Of a stretch of 50,120 nt of DNA, positions 41,943 through 49,878 are shown one piece after another. Origin of the DNA: JBQTIU01 sp052387815 (GTDB lineage: Bacteria; Pseudomonadota; Alphaproteobacteria; CACIAM-22H2); NCBI GenBank assembly GCA_052387815.1, contig JBQTIU010000096.1, forward strand, positions 1 through 50,120. The letters are read 5' to 3'. Below the pieces are notes generated by a model. It had not been told where the DNA came from. It did not search any database and saw nothing but the letters and a program-made list of their open reading frames with translations. A program made the translations under genes and the position numbers. Every line of letters begins with the position of its first letter. Position 1 is the first letter of the stretch.

Positions 41943-42692
41943 TCATGCCTTCGTCACCGCAAGAAAGCGCAGGCGGACGTAATCGACCACCCAGCGCCCG
42001 TCGGCGTCCTTGAGTTGCGGGGCCAACTCCCCGGCGATTTCGGCGACCGCCGCCGCGCGTTCGTCGGCCGGCAATAAACCCAAGAACGGCTCGGCGAAGG
42101 TGTCGAGCCAGCCGGCGATATCGCCGGGCAGGACCGTCGGTCGGGGAAAGTGCTCCATGCGCTCGACCATGAAGCCGCCCGCCTCGAGCTCGGCGCGATA
42201 CGCCGCGGGCGTGGGAAAATACCACGGCATGGGCGCCTCGCGCCGGCGCCGCGCCAGCGCCGCGCCGAGCGCGGCGTGGATGCGGGCGACATTGCCGGCC
42301 CCGCCCATTTCGCCCACGAACCGGCCGCCGGGCTTGAGGGCGCGCTCGACACCCGCGATCACCGCCGCGGCCGGTTTCATCCAGTGCAGGGCGGCATTGG
42401 TGAACACCGCGTCGAACGACGGCGCAAAGGACAGGCAAGCGGCGTCCATCACCGCCACCTCGAGGCCGCGCCGGCGCGCCGCCGCAACCTGCAGGGGGCT
42501 GGCATCGACGCCGACCACCCGGCACCCCGCCGCCTCGAGCTTCTCGGTGAGCGCGCCGTCGCCGCAGCCCAGATCGAGAATGAATTCGCCCGCCCGCGGG
42601 GCCAGCCATTCGAGGAGCGGCAGGCCGAGCGTGGCGACGAACCTGGCATGGCGCGCGTAGCGCTCGGGGTCCCAACTCTGGGCGCCGGTCAT
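41943..42692 (-). CDS. class I SAM-dependent methyltransferase
   Basis: The product has 249 residues and is similar in pattern to trans-aconitate methyltransferase/BioC-type enzymes. Visible features are motif I ILDLGCGDGALTEKL (about residue 38), motif II VVGVDASPLQVAAAR, motif III FDAVFTNAALHWMK and post-motif ALKPGGRFVGEMGG. The C-terminal substrate region is unremarkable. The start ATG at 42690-42692 (MTGAQSWDPERYARHARFVA) fits. The substrate is unknown. It stands between mlaD (34-bp gap) and DUF2155 in a minus-strand run of short-spaced genes. Confidence 0.85.
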   Translation of the reverse strand: MTGAQSWDPERYARHARFVATLGLPLLEWLAPRAGEFILDLGCGDGALTEKLEAAGCRVVGVDASPLQVAAARRRGLEVAVMDAACLSFAPSFDAVFTNAALHWMKPAAAVIAGVERALKPGGRFVGEMGGAGNVARIHAALGAALARRRREAPMPWYFPTPAAYRAELEAGGFMVERMEHFPRPTVLPGDIAGWLDTFAEPFLGLLPADERAAAVAEIAGELAPQLKDADGRWVVDYVRLRFLAVTKA

Positions 42693-42726
42693 CGCGGAGA
42701 TTTTTTGGCGGGCGAAGCGGAGGCGC

Positions 42727-43200
42727 TCAGCGCGGCGCGGCCTGCCCCTTGTCCTGGCTGTCGGCGGCGTTGAAAATGAACTTGCCCAGCATCTGGACGA
42801 GGTTGACCGGCCCCTGGGTGAACTTGATCTGGCCGCCGGGGGCAATCATCTTGTCCTCGCCGCCAGGCACGAGAGCGATGAAATGGCCGCCCAACAGGCC
42901 CTCGCTCGCCACCTGCGCCACCGTGTCGACGGGCAGCTTGACGCGCGAATCGATGCTCATGCGCACCACCGCGAGGTAGGTCTCCGGCTCGAGCCTCTGC
43001 TCGACCAGCGTGCCGACCTTGATGCCGGACAGCTTGACGTCGCTGCCCATCACGAGGCCGTCGATGCGCTCGAACTTAGCGATCACTTCGTAGCCGCCGA
43101 CGGTGCGCCAACTGGTGGTCGAATAGGCGAAGACCACGAACAGGCCCGCCACCGCCAGGACCACCGCTCCCATCAGGGATTCGACCAGATTTTTGCCCAT
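42727..43200 (-). CDS. mlaD: MlaD-family phospholipid transport protein
   Basis: Periplasmic MCE-domain component of the Mla ABC system, which moves phospholipids between membranes. The product has 157 residues. An N-terminal TM helix is about 8-30 (LMGAVVLAVAGLFVVFAYSTT). A single MCE domain (about 37-115) includes YEVIAKFERIDGLVMGSDVKLSGIKVGTV-like strands. A helical tail follows with SQDKGQAAPR at the end. The start is the ATG at 43198-43200. Other mla genes are not in the window. NDUFA12 lies 32 bp upstream on the same strand. Confidence 0.92.
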   Translation of the reverse strand: MGKNLVESLMGAVVLAVAGLFVVFAYSTTSWRTVGGYEVIAKFERIDGLVMGSDVKLSGIKVGTLVEQRLEPETYLAVVRMSIDSRVKLPVDTVAQVASEGLLGGHFIALVPGGEDKMIAPGGQIKFTQGPVNLVQMLGKFIFNAADSQDKGQAAPR

Positions 43201-43232
43201 GTCTGTCAGCCTCGGGGGATGGTTCGGACGCT

Positions 43233-43601
43233 CTAGGAGGGCGGCGTCCACGGTTCGTAGTCGCTACTCGCCTTGGCGCGTTGCCCGCCGCGGAAGTCGT
43301 GACCCGAGGGACGATAGGCGGCCGGCGTCCCGGTCAGGTTGCGAACATGCTCCTTCTGCCAGGGCCGCACCGGCCGCCCGCCGGGCGGCGGCGGCGTGGC
43401 GACGCTGTGGTGCAACCAGGCGTGCCACTCCGGCGGCACCTTCGAGGCCTCGGCATCGCCCTGATAGAGCACCCAGCGCTTTTCGCGCCGCCCGTCGTGG
43501 CGCTTGGCCCCGGTCTTGTCGCGGTAATAGCGGTTGCCGAAGGCATCCGCACCGACCGGTTCGCCCCGGAGCCAGGTGTAAAGCCGTGTCGCGAGCGTCA
43601 T
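43233..43601 (-). CDS. NDUFA12-family complex I accessory protein
   Basis: About 122 residues matching the NDUFA12/B17.2 family: RLYTWLRGEPVGADAFGNRYYRDK, RREKRWVLYQGDAEASKVPPEWHAWLHHSV, and the C-terminal KEHVRNLTGTPAAYRPSG. In alphaproteobacteria and mitochondria this is an accessory subunit of NADH:ubiquinone oxidoreductase. The start ATG at 43599-43601 (MTLATRLYTW) fits the family. A 36-residue in-frame extension upstream is not conserved. It is the first gene of the NDUFA12-mlaD-methyltransferase-DUF2155 run. Confidence 0.9.
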   Translation of the reverse strand: MTLATRLYTWLRGEPVGADAFGNRYYRDKTGAKRHDGRREKRWVLYQGDAEASKVPPEWHAWLHHSVATPPPPGGRPVRPWQKEHVRNLTGTPAAYRPSGHDFRGGQRAKASSDYEPWTPPS

Positions 43602-43707
43602 CGTGCGCACTGGGAAGGATGGCGGGGGGCGCACTATTGCATGACCGGGCCCGCGCGTCCAGATTGGCGCCTGCGGCCCTTTGCGACAGCCCTCGTTGGT
43701 CCGACCC

Positions 43708-44751
43708 ATGCCCGATTTCTGGCGCTCCTCCGGCTATCACTTGCTGGCGCGAACGCAGGACGGCCGGCTCGCCGTCACGAACGCCTTTTTGCGCGCCTAT
43801 CTGATGCGGCCCGAGCTGCGCCCGGTGGCCGAATCTTGCCCGGCCGAACGCCGCCTCCATTCCGCCTTGCTCGACGCCCCGCGGCGGCCGATCGAAGCTT
43901 CCGAAATCGCCGCCCTCGCCGACCCCGATGCGCGCGAGAACTACACTGTGGTGCTCGCCTTCCGCGACCGGCTGGTCGCCGCCGGCACGATCGAGGCCGC
44001 CTATCTCGGGCTGTTCGCGAGCCCCGCCCCGCAGCCGGGCGCTGCGGATCCGGCACCCCCGCCGATCCCGCCCTTGTTCGTCGACCAGCTCGTGCACGTG
44101 ATCCTGCGGCACATCCTCGACGGGGTCGAGGATCCGCTGCGGCTACGCGCGGCCGAGCTCTTGTTCCGGCCGCAGCGCACGACCGTCGCCGACGGGGCGG
44201 TCATGGTCGCCGACGAGGAAACGGTGGACATGTACGCGGCCTCGGGCGGGCTGGGGTCGTTGGGCCGCCTGTTGGTGGCCTCGAATGCGCCGGCCCGCAC
44301 CGTCGATCTCGACGTGCTCACCGACGCCAACGCGGCGATCTACTGGGGCCGCGACGAGCGTTACGACACGGTCCTCGAGCTCACCTTCGGACGCCACGGG
44401 CCAGATGCGCTCGCCCGCGTGCTCGAGGCCTGGGTGGCGCATTTCCTCGGCGTCAAGGTCGGCATCGAACCCAGACGCGAGGTTCGCGACGAGCATTGGG
44501 TCTGGCATATCGGGCTCGACACCGAGGCGAGCGCGATCATGAACGACCTCTATCGGGGCCAGGAGGTCAGCGAGGAACGCTTGGCGCGCGTGCTCGCCCT
44601 GTTCCAATTGGAGTTCGACGATCCGCGGGTCATGCGCCAGGATCTCGCCGGACGGCCGGTTTACTTGGGCCTGGCCCACGACCCAGCCGACCGGCTGCGG
44701 CTCAAGCCGCAGAATTTGCTCGTGAATCTACCGCTGATCGAACGCGCTTGA
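43708..44751 (+). CDS. conserved hypothetical protein (DUF6352-like)
   Basis: The product has 347 residues and no signal or membrane segment. It begins MPDFWRSSGYHLLARTQDGRLAVTNAFLRAYLMRPEL, which I recall from alphaproteobacterial proteins of unknown function grouped as DUF6352. The middle has a Pro-rich hinge (about 112-128). The C-terminal half is mixed alpha/beta with VWHIGLDTEASAIMNDLYRG. The start ATG at 43708 is preferred; the frame opens 27 bp earlier. No catalytic motif is apparent. It is divergent from NDUFA12 and followed by a hairpin CGTTGCC/GGCAACG (44796-44819) without a T-run. Confidence 0.7.
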   Translation: MPDFWRSSGYHLLARTQDGRLAVTNAFLRAYLMRPELRPVAESCPAERRLHSALLDAPRRPIEASEIAALADPDARENYTVVLAFRDRLVAAGTIEAAYLGLFASPAPQPGAADPAPPPIPPLFVDQLVHVILRHILDGVEDPLRLRAAELLFRPQRTTVADGAVMVADEETVDMYAASGGLGSLGRLLVASNAPARTVDLDVLTDANAAIYWGRDERYDTVLELTFGRHGPDALARVLEAWVAHFLGVKVGIEPRREVRDEHWVWHIGLDTEASAIMNDLYRGQEVSEERLARVLALFQLEFDDPRVMRQDLAGRPVYLGLAHDPADRLRLKPQNLLVNLPLIERA

Positions 44752-45118
44752 GAGGCGATAGCGGCCCTGTGCTGGAGGCGCGAAATGCTCATGATCGTTG
44801 CCAACACAGTGCGGCAACGTATTCCAACATAACTACATTCAGTGAGTATGCCCGACCAGGGGCACCATTGCTGCGGTAGCGCTTTGAGATCGCCCCGCAA
44901 GGTGCCGAAACTCAACCGAAATCACTCGATAGGTAGGGGTCGCTGCCTTGATTGCGCCAAAATCTAGTTGCCGGCCCTCGGGCCTTGTGCTCAAGATGTT
45001 GTAAGGACGGGCGCCAGCGCTACAGCATCTAGTGGCACGGCGGGCGAGGGCGGGCGGCAACGCCGGTCCGCTCTTGGGTCCAGGGGTCGACAGAGCCGGT
45101 CGGGGGAGGGAGCAAGCG
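44752..45118. other. 367-bp intergenic region upstream of nrdJ
   Basis: It contains a 7-bp stem-loop (44796-44819) and the tandem NrdR boxes and promoter near 44990-45035. I find no reading frame with a plausible product. I searched for the conserved blocks of a cobalamin riboswitch, which would suit a B12-dependent enzyme, and did not find them. Confidence 0.6.
44989..45035 (+). promoter_or_regulatory. tandem NrdR boxes over the nrdJ promoter
   Basis: Two sites match the NrdR core CwAtATaTwG: CAAGATGTTG (44992-45001, 8/10) and CAGCATCTAG (45023-45032, 7/10). They are 31 bp apart, the three-turn spacing typical of NrdR box pairs. A promoter fits between them: TTGTAA (44999-45004), 16 bp, TACAGC (45021-45026). 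Box 1 thus covers the -35 and box 2 the -10. NrdR with dATP/ATP would repress nrdJ. Confidence 0.6.
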
Positions 45119-48100
45119 ATGCGCATCGAGCGGCGGTTCACGCAGGCGGGCGAGGACGCATACCGAGCCATCGAGTTCGCCACCACCGACAGCGAAATCC
45201 GCAATCCCGACGGCTCGGTGGTGTTTGCGTTGAAGGGCATCGAGGTGCCCAAGGCGTGGTCGCAGGTCGCCTGCGACGTGCTCGCCCAGAAATATTTCCG
45301 CAAGCGCGGCATCCCCACTCTGTTGCGGGCGGTCGCGGAGGCCGACGTGCCGCCCTGGCTGTGGCGCCGGACCGCCGACGAGGCGGCGCTCGCCGAGCTC
45401 CCTGAAGCCGCTCGCCGGCGCGCCGAGACGAGCGCGCGCGAAGTGTTCGACCGCCTGGCCGGCGCCTGGACCTATTGGGGCTGGAAGGGCGGGTATTTCG
45501 AGGCCGAGTCCGACGCGCGGGCCTATTTCGACGAGATGCGCTACATGCTGGCCGCGCAGCTTGGGGCGCCCAATTCCCCGCAATGGTTCAACACCGGGCT
45601 CTATTGGGCCTACGGCATCGACGGGCCGGGCCAGGGTCACTGGCACGTCGATTTCAAGACTGGCACGCCGACCCTGTCGACGTCGGCCTACGAGCGCCCG
45701 CAGGTGCACGCCTGTTTCATCCAGTCGGTCGAGGACGATCTCGTCAATGAGCACGGCATCATGGACCTGTGGGTCCGCGAGGCGCGGCTGTTCAAGTACG
45801 GGTCCGGGACCGGCACCAATTTCTCCAAGTTGAGGGGCGAGAACGAGCGCCTGTCGGGCGGCGGCAAGTCCTCGGGGCTGATGAGCTTCCTCAAGATCGG
45901 CGATCGCGCCGCGGGCGCCATCAAGTCGGGTGGGACGACGCGGCGCGCGGCCAAGATGGTGACGGTCGACCTCGATCACCCCGACATCGAGCAATACATC
46001 GACTGGAAGGTGATCGAGGAGCAGAAGGTGGCGGCCCTGGTCGCCGGCTCGAAGCTTGCCAACCTGCACTTGAACGCGATCATGGCGGCCTGCTTCGAGG
46101 CGCCCGGCGAGGCCGGCTTCGAGCCGGCGCGCAACCCCGCGCTCAAGGCCGCGCTCAAGGCGGCGCGCCGGGCGATGATCGCGGAGAACTATATCGGGCG
46201 GGCGATCGAGTTCGCGCGCCAGGGCTACCGGTCGATCGAGGTCCCGGTCTACGACACCGACTGGGACTCGGAAGCCTACTTGACCGTCTCGGGCCAGAAC
46301 TCGAACAACTCGGTGCGCGTGCCCGACGCCTTTTTGCACGCCCTCGAGGCCGGCGGCGACTGGAGCCTGGTGCGGCGGACCGATCGCCAGGTCCACAAGA
46401 CGGTCAAGGCCGGCGATCTGTGGGAGCAGATCGGCTATGCCGCCTGGGCCTCGGCCGACCCCGGGGTGCAATTCGACACCACCATCAACGACTGGCATAC
46501 CTGCCCGGCGAGCGGCCGGATCCATGCCTCCAATCCCTGCTCCGAGTACATGTTCCTCGACGACACGGCCTGCAACCTTGCCTCGCTCAACCTGCTCGCC
46601 TTCCGCAAGTCTGGGGGCTTCGATATCGGGGCCTATGAGCACGCCTGCCGGCTGTGGACGATCACCCTCGAGATCTCGGTCCTGATGGCCCAGTTCCCGT
46701 CGCGCCGGATCGCCGAGCTGTCCTACGAATACCGCACCCTGGGGCTGGGCTTCGCCAATATCGGCGGCCTGTTGATGGCCATGGGCTTGCCTTATGACGG
46801 CGAGGAGGGACGCGCGCTGTGCGGCGCCTTGTCGGCGATCATGACCGGCATCGCATTCGCCACCTCGGCCGAGATGGCCGAGGAGCTCGGCCCCTTCCCC
46901 GGCTTCGCCAACAACCGCGCGCCCATGCTGCGGGTGATCCGCAACCACCGCCGCGCGGCCTACGGCGAGCGGGCGGGCTACGAGGGGCTATCGATCGCCC
47001 CGGTGCCGCTCGAGCCCGGCGCCTGCCCGGACCCGCAACTGGTCGTGGCGGCGCGCCGCGCCTGGGACCGGGCGCTGGCCCTCGGCGAGGCGCATGGCTA
47101 CCGCAACGCCCAGGCGAGCGTGATCGCGCCGACCGGCACGATCGGGCTGGTCATGGATTGCGACACCACCGGCATCGAGCCCGATTTCGCGCTCGTCAAG
47201 TACAAGAAGCTCGCCGGCGGCGGCTATTTCAAGATCATCAACCGGGTGGTGCCCGAGGCGCTCAAGACGCTCGGCTACAGCCAGGCCCAGATCAACGACA
47301 TCGTCGCCTACGCGGTCGGCCGCGGCACGCTGGCCGGCGCGCCCGCCATCGGCCATGACGCCCTCAAGGCCAAGGGCTTCGCCGAGGTCCATATCCGGGC
47401 GCTCGAGAACGGCCTCGCCAGCGCCTTCGACATCAAGTTCGCGTTCAACAAGTGGGCGCTGGGCGAGGAGTTCTGCACCCGCGTGCTGGGCCTCGACAAG
47501 GCCCAGCTCGACGACCTCGCTTGCGACATGCTGAGCCTGTTGGGCTTCTCGACCGCCGAGATCGAGGCCGCCAACACCTATTGCTGCGGGGCGATGACCC
47601 TCGAGGGCGCCCCCCATCTCGCCGCCCGGCACCTGCCGGTCTTCGACTGCGCCAGTCCGTGCGGGCGGATCGGCCGGCGCTCGCTGGCGGTGGACAGCCA
47701 TATCCGGATGATGGCGGCCGCCCAGCCGTTCATTTCCGGCGCCATCTCCAAGACCATCAACATGCCGCACAACGCCACCGTCGAGCATTGCAAGCGGGCC
47801 TATCTGATGTCGTGGCGCCTCGGCCTCAAGGCCACCGCTCTCTACCGCGACGGCTCGAAGCTCTCGCAGCCGCTCGCCGCGGTATTGAGCGAGGATGACG
47901 CGAGCGAGTTCGCCGACCCGCTCGCCGCCCGGCCCGCCGCATCGAGGGTGGAGCGCATCGTCGAGCGCATCGTCGAGCGTCAGGTGGCGAGACGCCAGTT
48001 CCTGCCGCAGCGCCGCAAGGGCTACATCCAGAAGGCGATCGTCGGCGGCCACAAGGTCTATTTGCACACCGGCGAGTACGAGGACGGGCGGCTCGGCGAG

Positions 48101-48829
48101 ATCTTCGTCGACATGCACAAGGAGGGCGCGGCCTTCCGCAGCCTGATGAACAACTTCGCCATTGCCATCTCGATCGGGCTCCAGTACGGTGTGCCGCTCG
48201 AGGAATACGTCGACGCCTTCACCTTCACCCGCTTCGAGCCCAACGGGCCGGTGCAGGGCAACGACGCGATCAAGAACGCCACCTCGATCCTCGACTACAT
48301 GTTCCGCGAGCTCGCGGTCTCCTATCTCGGGCGCGACGACCTCGCCCATGTCCACCAGGACGACCTCGCCCCCGATTCGGTCGGCAAGGGCGAGGACGAG
48401 AGCGCCCTGCCGGTGGCCGGCACGAGCGCGGCCTCGGCGGCGCTCGACGCCATCCGGAAGGCGACCAGCGCCGGCTTCGTGCGCCAGCGCTTGCGCCTCG
48501 TCGAGGGCGGCACCGCCGACAACGGCCGCGGCCGGGCGAGCCTCGAGGCACCAGCGGGCGAGCTTGCCCCGTCGTCGGACGAAGGGCTCGCGGTCGGCCT
48601 CGCCGAGCCGCTGCCGCCTTCGCCCGCCGAGGACCGCCAGCCGATGGGCTTCGCCATCGGTCCCGGCGCGGCGGCGAGCGCGGCCGCTGCCCGCCTGGCG
48701 CGCGCGCGCGAGGCGCGGATGAAGGGCTACACGGGGGATGCCTGCGATGGGTGCGGCAGCCTCGCCGTGGTGCGCAGCGGCACCTGCACCAAGTGCCTCG
48801 ATTGCGGCGCCACCAGCGGCTGCTCGTGA
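45119..48829 (+). CDS. nrdJ: vitamin B12-dependent (class II) ribonucleoside-diphosphate reductase
   Basis: Makes deoxyribonucleotides using adenosylcobalamin. The product has about 1236 residues. The start ATG at 45119 has GGGGGAGGGAG upstream. Active-site features are HACFIQSVEDD (redox Cys, about residue 199), GTGTNFSKL, and NPCSEYMFLDDTACNLASLN (radical Cys and catalytic Glu, about 470). An APTGTIGLVMDCDTTGIEP loop follows. The C-terminal TSCPD-like domain (about 960-1085) starts RKGYIQKAIVGGHKVYLHTGEYEDGR. An ERIVERIVERQV heptad-like stretch precedes it. The tail (about 1177-1236) has an Ala-rich helix GFAIGPGAAASAAAARLARAR and a Cys-rich module CDGCGS...CTKCLDCGATSGC. The last 60 codons are duplicated downstream. 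Confidence 0.96.
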   Translation: MRIERRFTQAGEDAYRAIEFATTDSEIRNPDGSVVFALKGIEVPKAWSQVACDVLAQKYFRKRGIPTLLRAVAEADVPPWLWRRTADEAALAELPEAARRRAETSAREVFDRLAGAWTYWGWKGGYFEAESDARAYFDEMRYMLAAQLGAPNSPQWFNTGLYWAYGIDGPGQGHWHVDFKTGTPTLSTSAYERPQVHACFIQSVEDDLVNEHGIMDLWVREARLFKYGSGTGTNFSKLRGENERLSGGGKSSGLMSFLKIGDRAAGAIKSGGTTRRAAKMVTVDLDHPDIEQYIDWKVIEEQKVAALVAGSKLANLHLNAIMAACFEAPGEAGFEPARNPALKAALKAARRAMIAENYIGRAIEFARQGYRSIEVPVYDTDWDSEAYLTVSGQNSNNSVRVPDAFLHALEAGGDWSLVRRTDRQVHKTVKAGDLWEQIGYAAWASADPGVQFDTTINDWHTCPASGRIHASNPCSEYMFLDDTACNLASLNLLAFRKSGGFDIGAYEHACRLWTITLEISVLMAQFPSRRIAELSYEYRTLGLGFANIGGLLMAMGLPYDGEEGRALCGALSAIMTGIAFATSAEMAEELGPFPGFANNRAPMLRVIRNHRRAAYGERAGYEGLSIAPVPLEPGACPDPQLVVAARRAWDRALALGEAHGYRNAQASVIAPTGTIGLVMDCDTTGIEPDFALVKYKKLAGGGYFKIINRVVPEALKTLGYSQAQINDIVAYAVGRGTLAGAPAIGHDALKAKGFAEVHIRALENGLASAFDIKFAFNKWALGEEFCTRVLGLDKAQLDDLACDMLSLLGFSTAEIEAANTYCCGAMTLEGAPHLAARHLPVFDCASPCGRIGRRSLAVDSHIRMMAAAQPFISGAISKTINMPHNATVEHCKRAYLMSWRLGLKATALYRDGSKLSQPLAAVLSEDDASEFADPLAARPAASRVERIVERIVERQVARRQFLPQRRKGYIQKAIVGGHKVYLHTGEYEDGRLGEIFVDMHKEGAAFRSLMNNFAIAISIGLQYGVPLEEYVDAFTFTRFEPNGPVQGNDAIKNATSILDYMFRELAVSYLGRDDLAHVHQDDLAPDSVGKGEDESALPVAGTSAASAALDAIRKATSAGFVRQRLRLVEGGTADNGRGRASLEAPAGELAPSSDEGLAVGLAEPLPPSPAEDRQPMGFAIGPGAAASAAAARLARAREARMKGYTGDACDGCGSLAVVRSGTCTKCLDCGATSGCS

Positions 48830-48830
48830 G
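48647..48830 (+). repeat. nrdJ 3'-end repeat, copy within nrdJ
   Basis: 184 bp encoding the Ala-rich helix and cysteine-rich tail of NrdJ through its stop. It recurs directly at 49441-49620. Aligned over 180 bp there are four substitutions (97.8% identity) and one 4-bp gap in a GC run. Confidence 0.95.
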
Positions 48831-48882
48831 TGGGGGGCGCAAGACACTAAGGCAAGGACTATGACGAGCCATCTAAGTTGGT

Positions 48883-49512
48883 GTGGCCCATATGACTGAA
48901 CGCTGCCCCGTATGCTTGCTCCCTGCCGAACGTGTCCCGGACAGGGACTATGGCCGCAAGAAGCAGGTTCTCTGTTCGCGCTGTGGCCCGTTCGAGATTT
49001 CAAGAACGGCCCTCGCCACGCTGGATAACCGGGTGAACCAGGACCCGCGTGTACGCGCGCGCCGAAGTCACGCCATCCGGTTAATCACGTCCGAGGACAA
49101 CCGGCTCTTCGTCAGCAGCGAGAATCTCGACGAACTGGCGCAGCAACCGCTGCCGGACATCCCACAGCAACTCGAATACCTGAAACTCTGGCTGGCGGCG
49201 CAGCTCGAGGACGACCGGCTTGGCCGTATTCCCTGTCCCTCGCCGGAGTCGCTCGCAGGGATAATTGGAGCCGTAGACGGCGAACGCGTGGGAAGGCTGA
49301 TCGACTATGCCGTGGAACAGGGGATCGTCGAGCATGATGCCCTGATGAACGTGCTCGGACTATCGCCGGAGGGATGGAGGACGATCGAGCCGTCGAAGCC
49401 GAAGCATGAACCGGAGACGCAGGCGTCTCCTACTGAGATTGGCTTCGCCATCGGCCCCGGCGCGGCGGCGAGCGCGGCCGCTGCCCGCCTGGCGCGCGCG
49501 AGGCGCGGATGA
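48883..49512 (+). CDS. zinc-ribbon orphan protein fused to a duplicated NrdJ tail fragment
   Basis: About 209 residues (GTG at 48883) or 206 (ATG at 48892). The N-terminal zinc ribbon has CPVC (residues 8-11) and CSRC (31-34) around AERVPDRDYGRKKQV, then GPFEISRTAL. A helical middle follows (to about 170) ending in LSPEGWRTIEP. This module resembles N-terminal parts of larger proteins I associate with predicted defence effectors, where a separate effector domain follows; that recollection is uncertain. Here, after a Pro/Glu linker, the frame runs straight into the duplicated nrdJ tail (GFAIGPGAAASAAAARLARAR). A 4-bp deletion then shifts it to RG-stop. The original C-terminus is therefore missing. 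Confidence 0.65.
   Translation: MAHMTERCPVCLLPAERVPDRDYGRKKQVLCSRCGPFEISRTALATLDNRVNQDPRVRARRSHAIRLITSEDNRLFVSSENLDELAQQPLPDIPQQLEYLKLWLAAQLEDDRLGRIPCPSPESLAGIIGAVDGERVGRLIDYAVEQGIVEHDALMNVLGLSPEGWRTIEPSKPKHEPETQASPTEIGFAIGPGAAASAAAARLARARRG
49413..49430. repeat. short perfect hairpin before the second nrdJ tail
   Basis: GGAGACGC-AG-GCGTCTCC, an 8-bp inverted repeat with a 2-base loop, ends 10 bp before the second nrdJ tail copy and within the orphan gene. It resembles small dispersed palindromes and may mark the cargo boundary. Confidence 0.5.
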
Positions 49513-49620
49513 AGGGCTACACGGGGGATGCCTGCGATCCGTGCGGCAGCCTCGCCGTGGTGCGCAGCGGCACCTGCACCAAGTGCCTCGATTGCGGCGC
49601 CACTAGCGGCTGCTCGTGAG
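49441..49620 (+). repeat. nrdJ 3'-end repeat, detached copy
   Basis: A 180-bp copy of the nrdJ terminus lacking the rest of nrdJ. It keeps the codons for the CxxC-rich tail, with one Gly-to-Pro change next to the first Cys pair. A 4-bp loss in the GC run breaks the frame relative to the upstream fusion. It is followed within 40 bp by a truncated isovaleryl-CoA dehydrogenase. Confidence 0.95.
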
Positions 49621-49658
49621 CGCAAGGCGCGGTAAATCCGGACCATTGAACATCTTGA

Positions 49659-49868
49659 CCGGATGCGGCGGGCGCCAGCCTCTATGCGGCCGAGCGGGCG
49701 ACGCGGTTCGCGCTCGACGCAATCCGGCTTCTGGACGCCAACGGCTACATCAACGAGTATCCCACGGGGCGCCCGTTGCACGACGCCAAGCTCTACGAGA
49801 TCGGCGCCAGGAACTCCGAGATCCGCCGCTGGCTCATCGGCCGCGAGCTGTTCGCCGAATCCGCCTGA
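49659..49868 (+). pseudogene. 3' fragment of isovaleryl-CoA dehydrogenase
   Basis: An open stretch of 69 codons with no start codon encodes DAAGASLYAAERATRFALDAIRLLDANGYINEYPTGRPLHDAKLYEIGARNSEIRR and the end. It is preceded in frame by TGA (49656-49658). This is the C-terminal helix region of isovaleryl-CoA dehydrogenase (NGYIN, GRxLRDAKLYEIGAGTSEIRR). The first roughly 320 residues are missing. The breakpoint is about 40 bp after the detached nrdJ tail. The stop lies 10 bp before the thiolase start, so it was probably part of an ivd-thiolase catabolic operon. Confidence 0.8.
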
Positions 49869-49878
49869 AAGGAAACTG

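Noticed and set aside
44752..45118. Cobalamin riboswitch upstream of nrdJ
   Set aside because: I looked for the conserved B12-box and stem blocks and found none. Only NrdR-like boxes and a small hairpin are present.
45029..49003. Long antisense frames across nrdJ (639 and 671 residues)
   Set aside because: They mirror NrdJ codons. No independent ribosome-binding site or motif was found.
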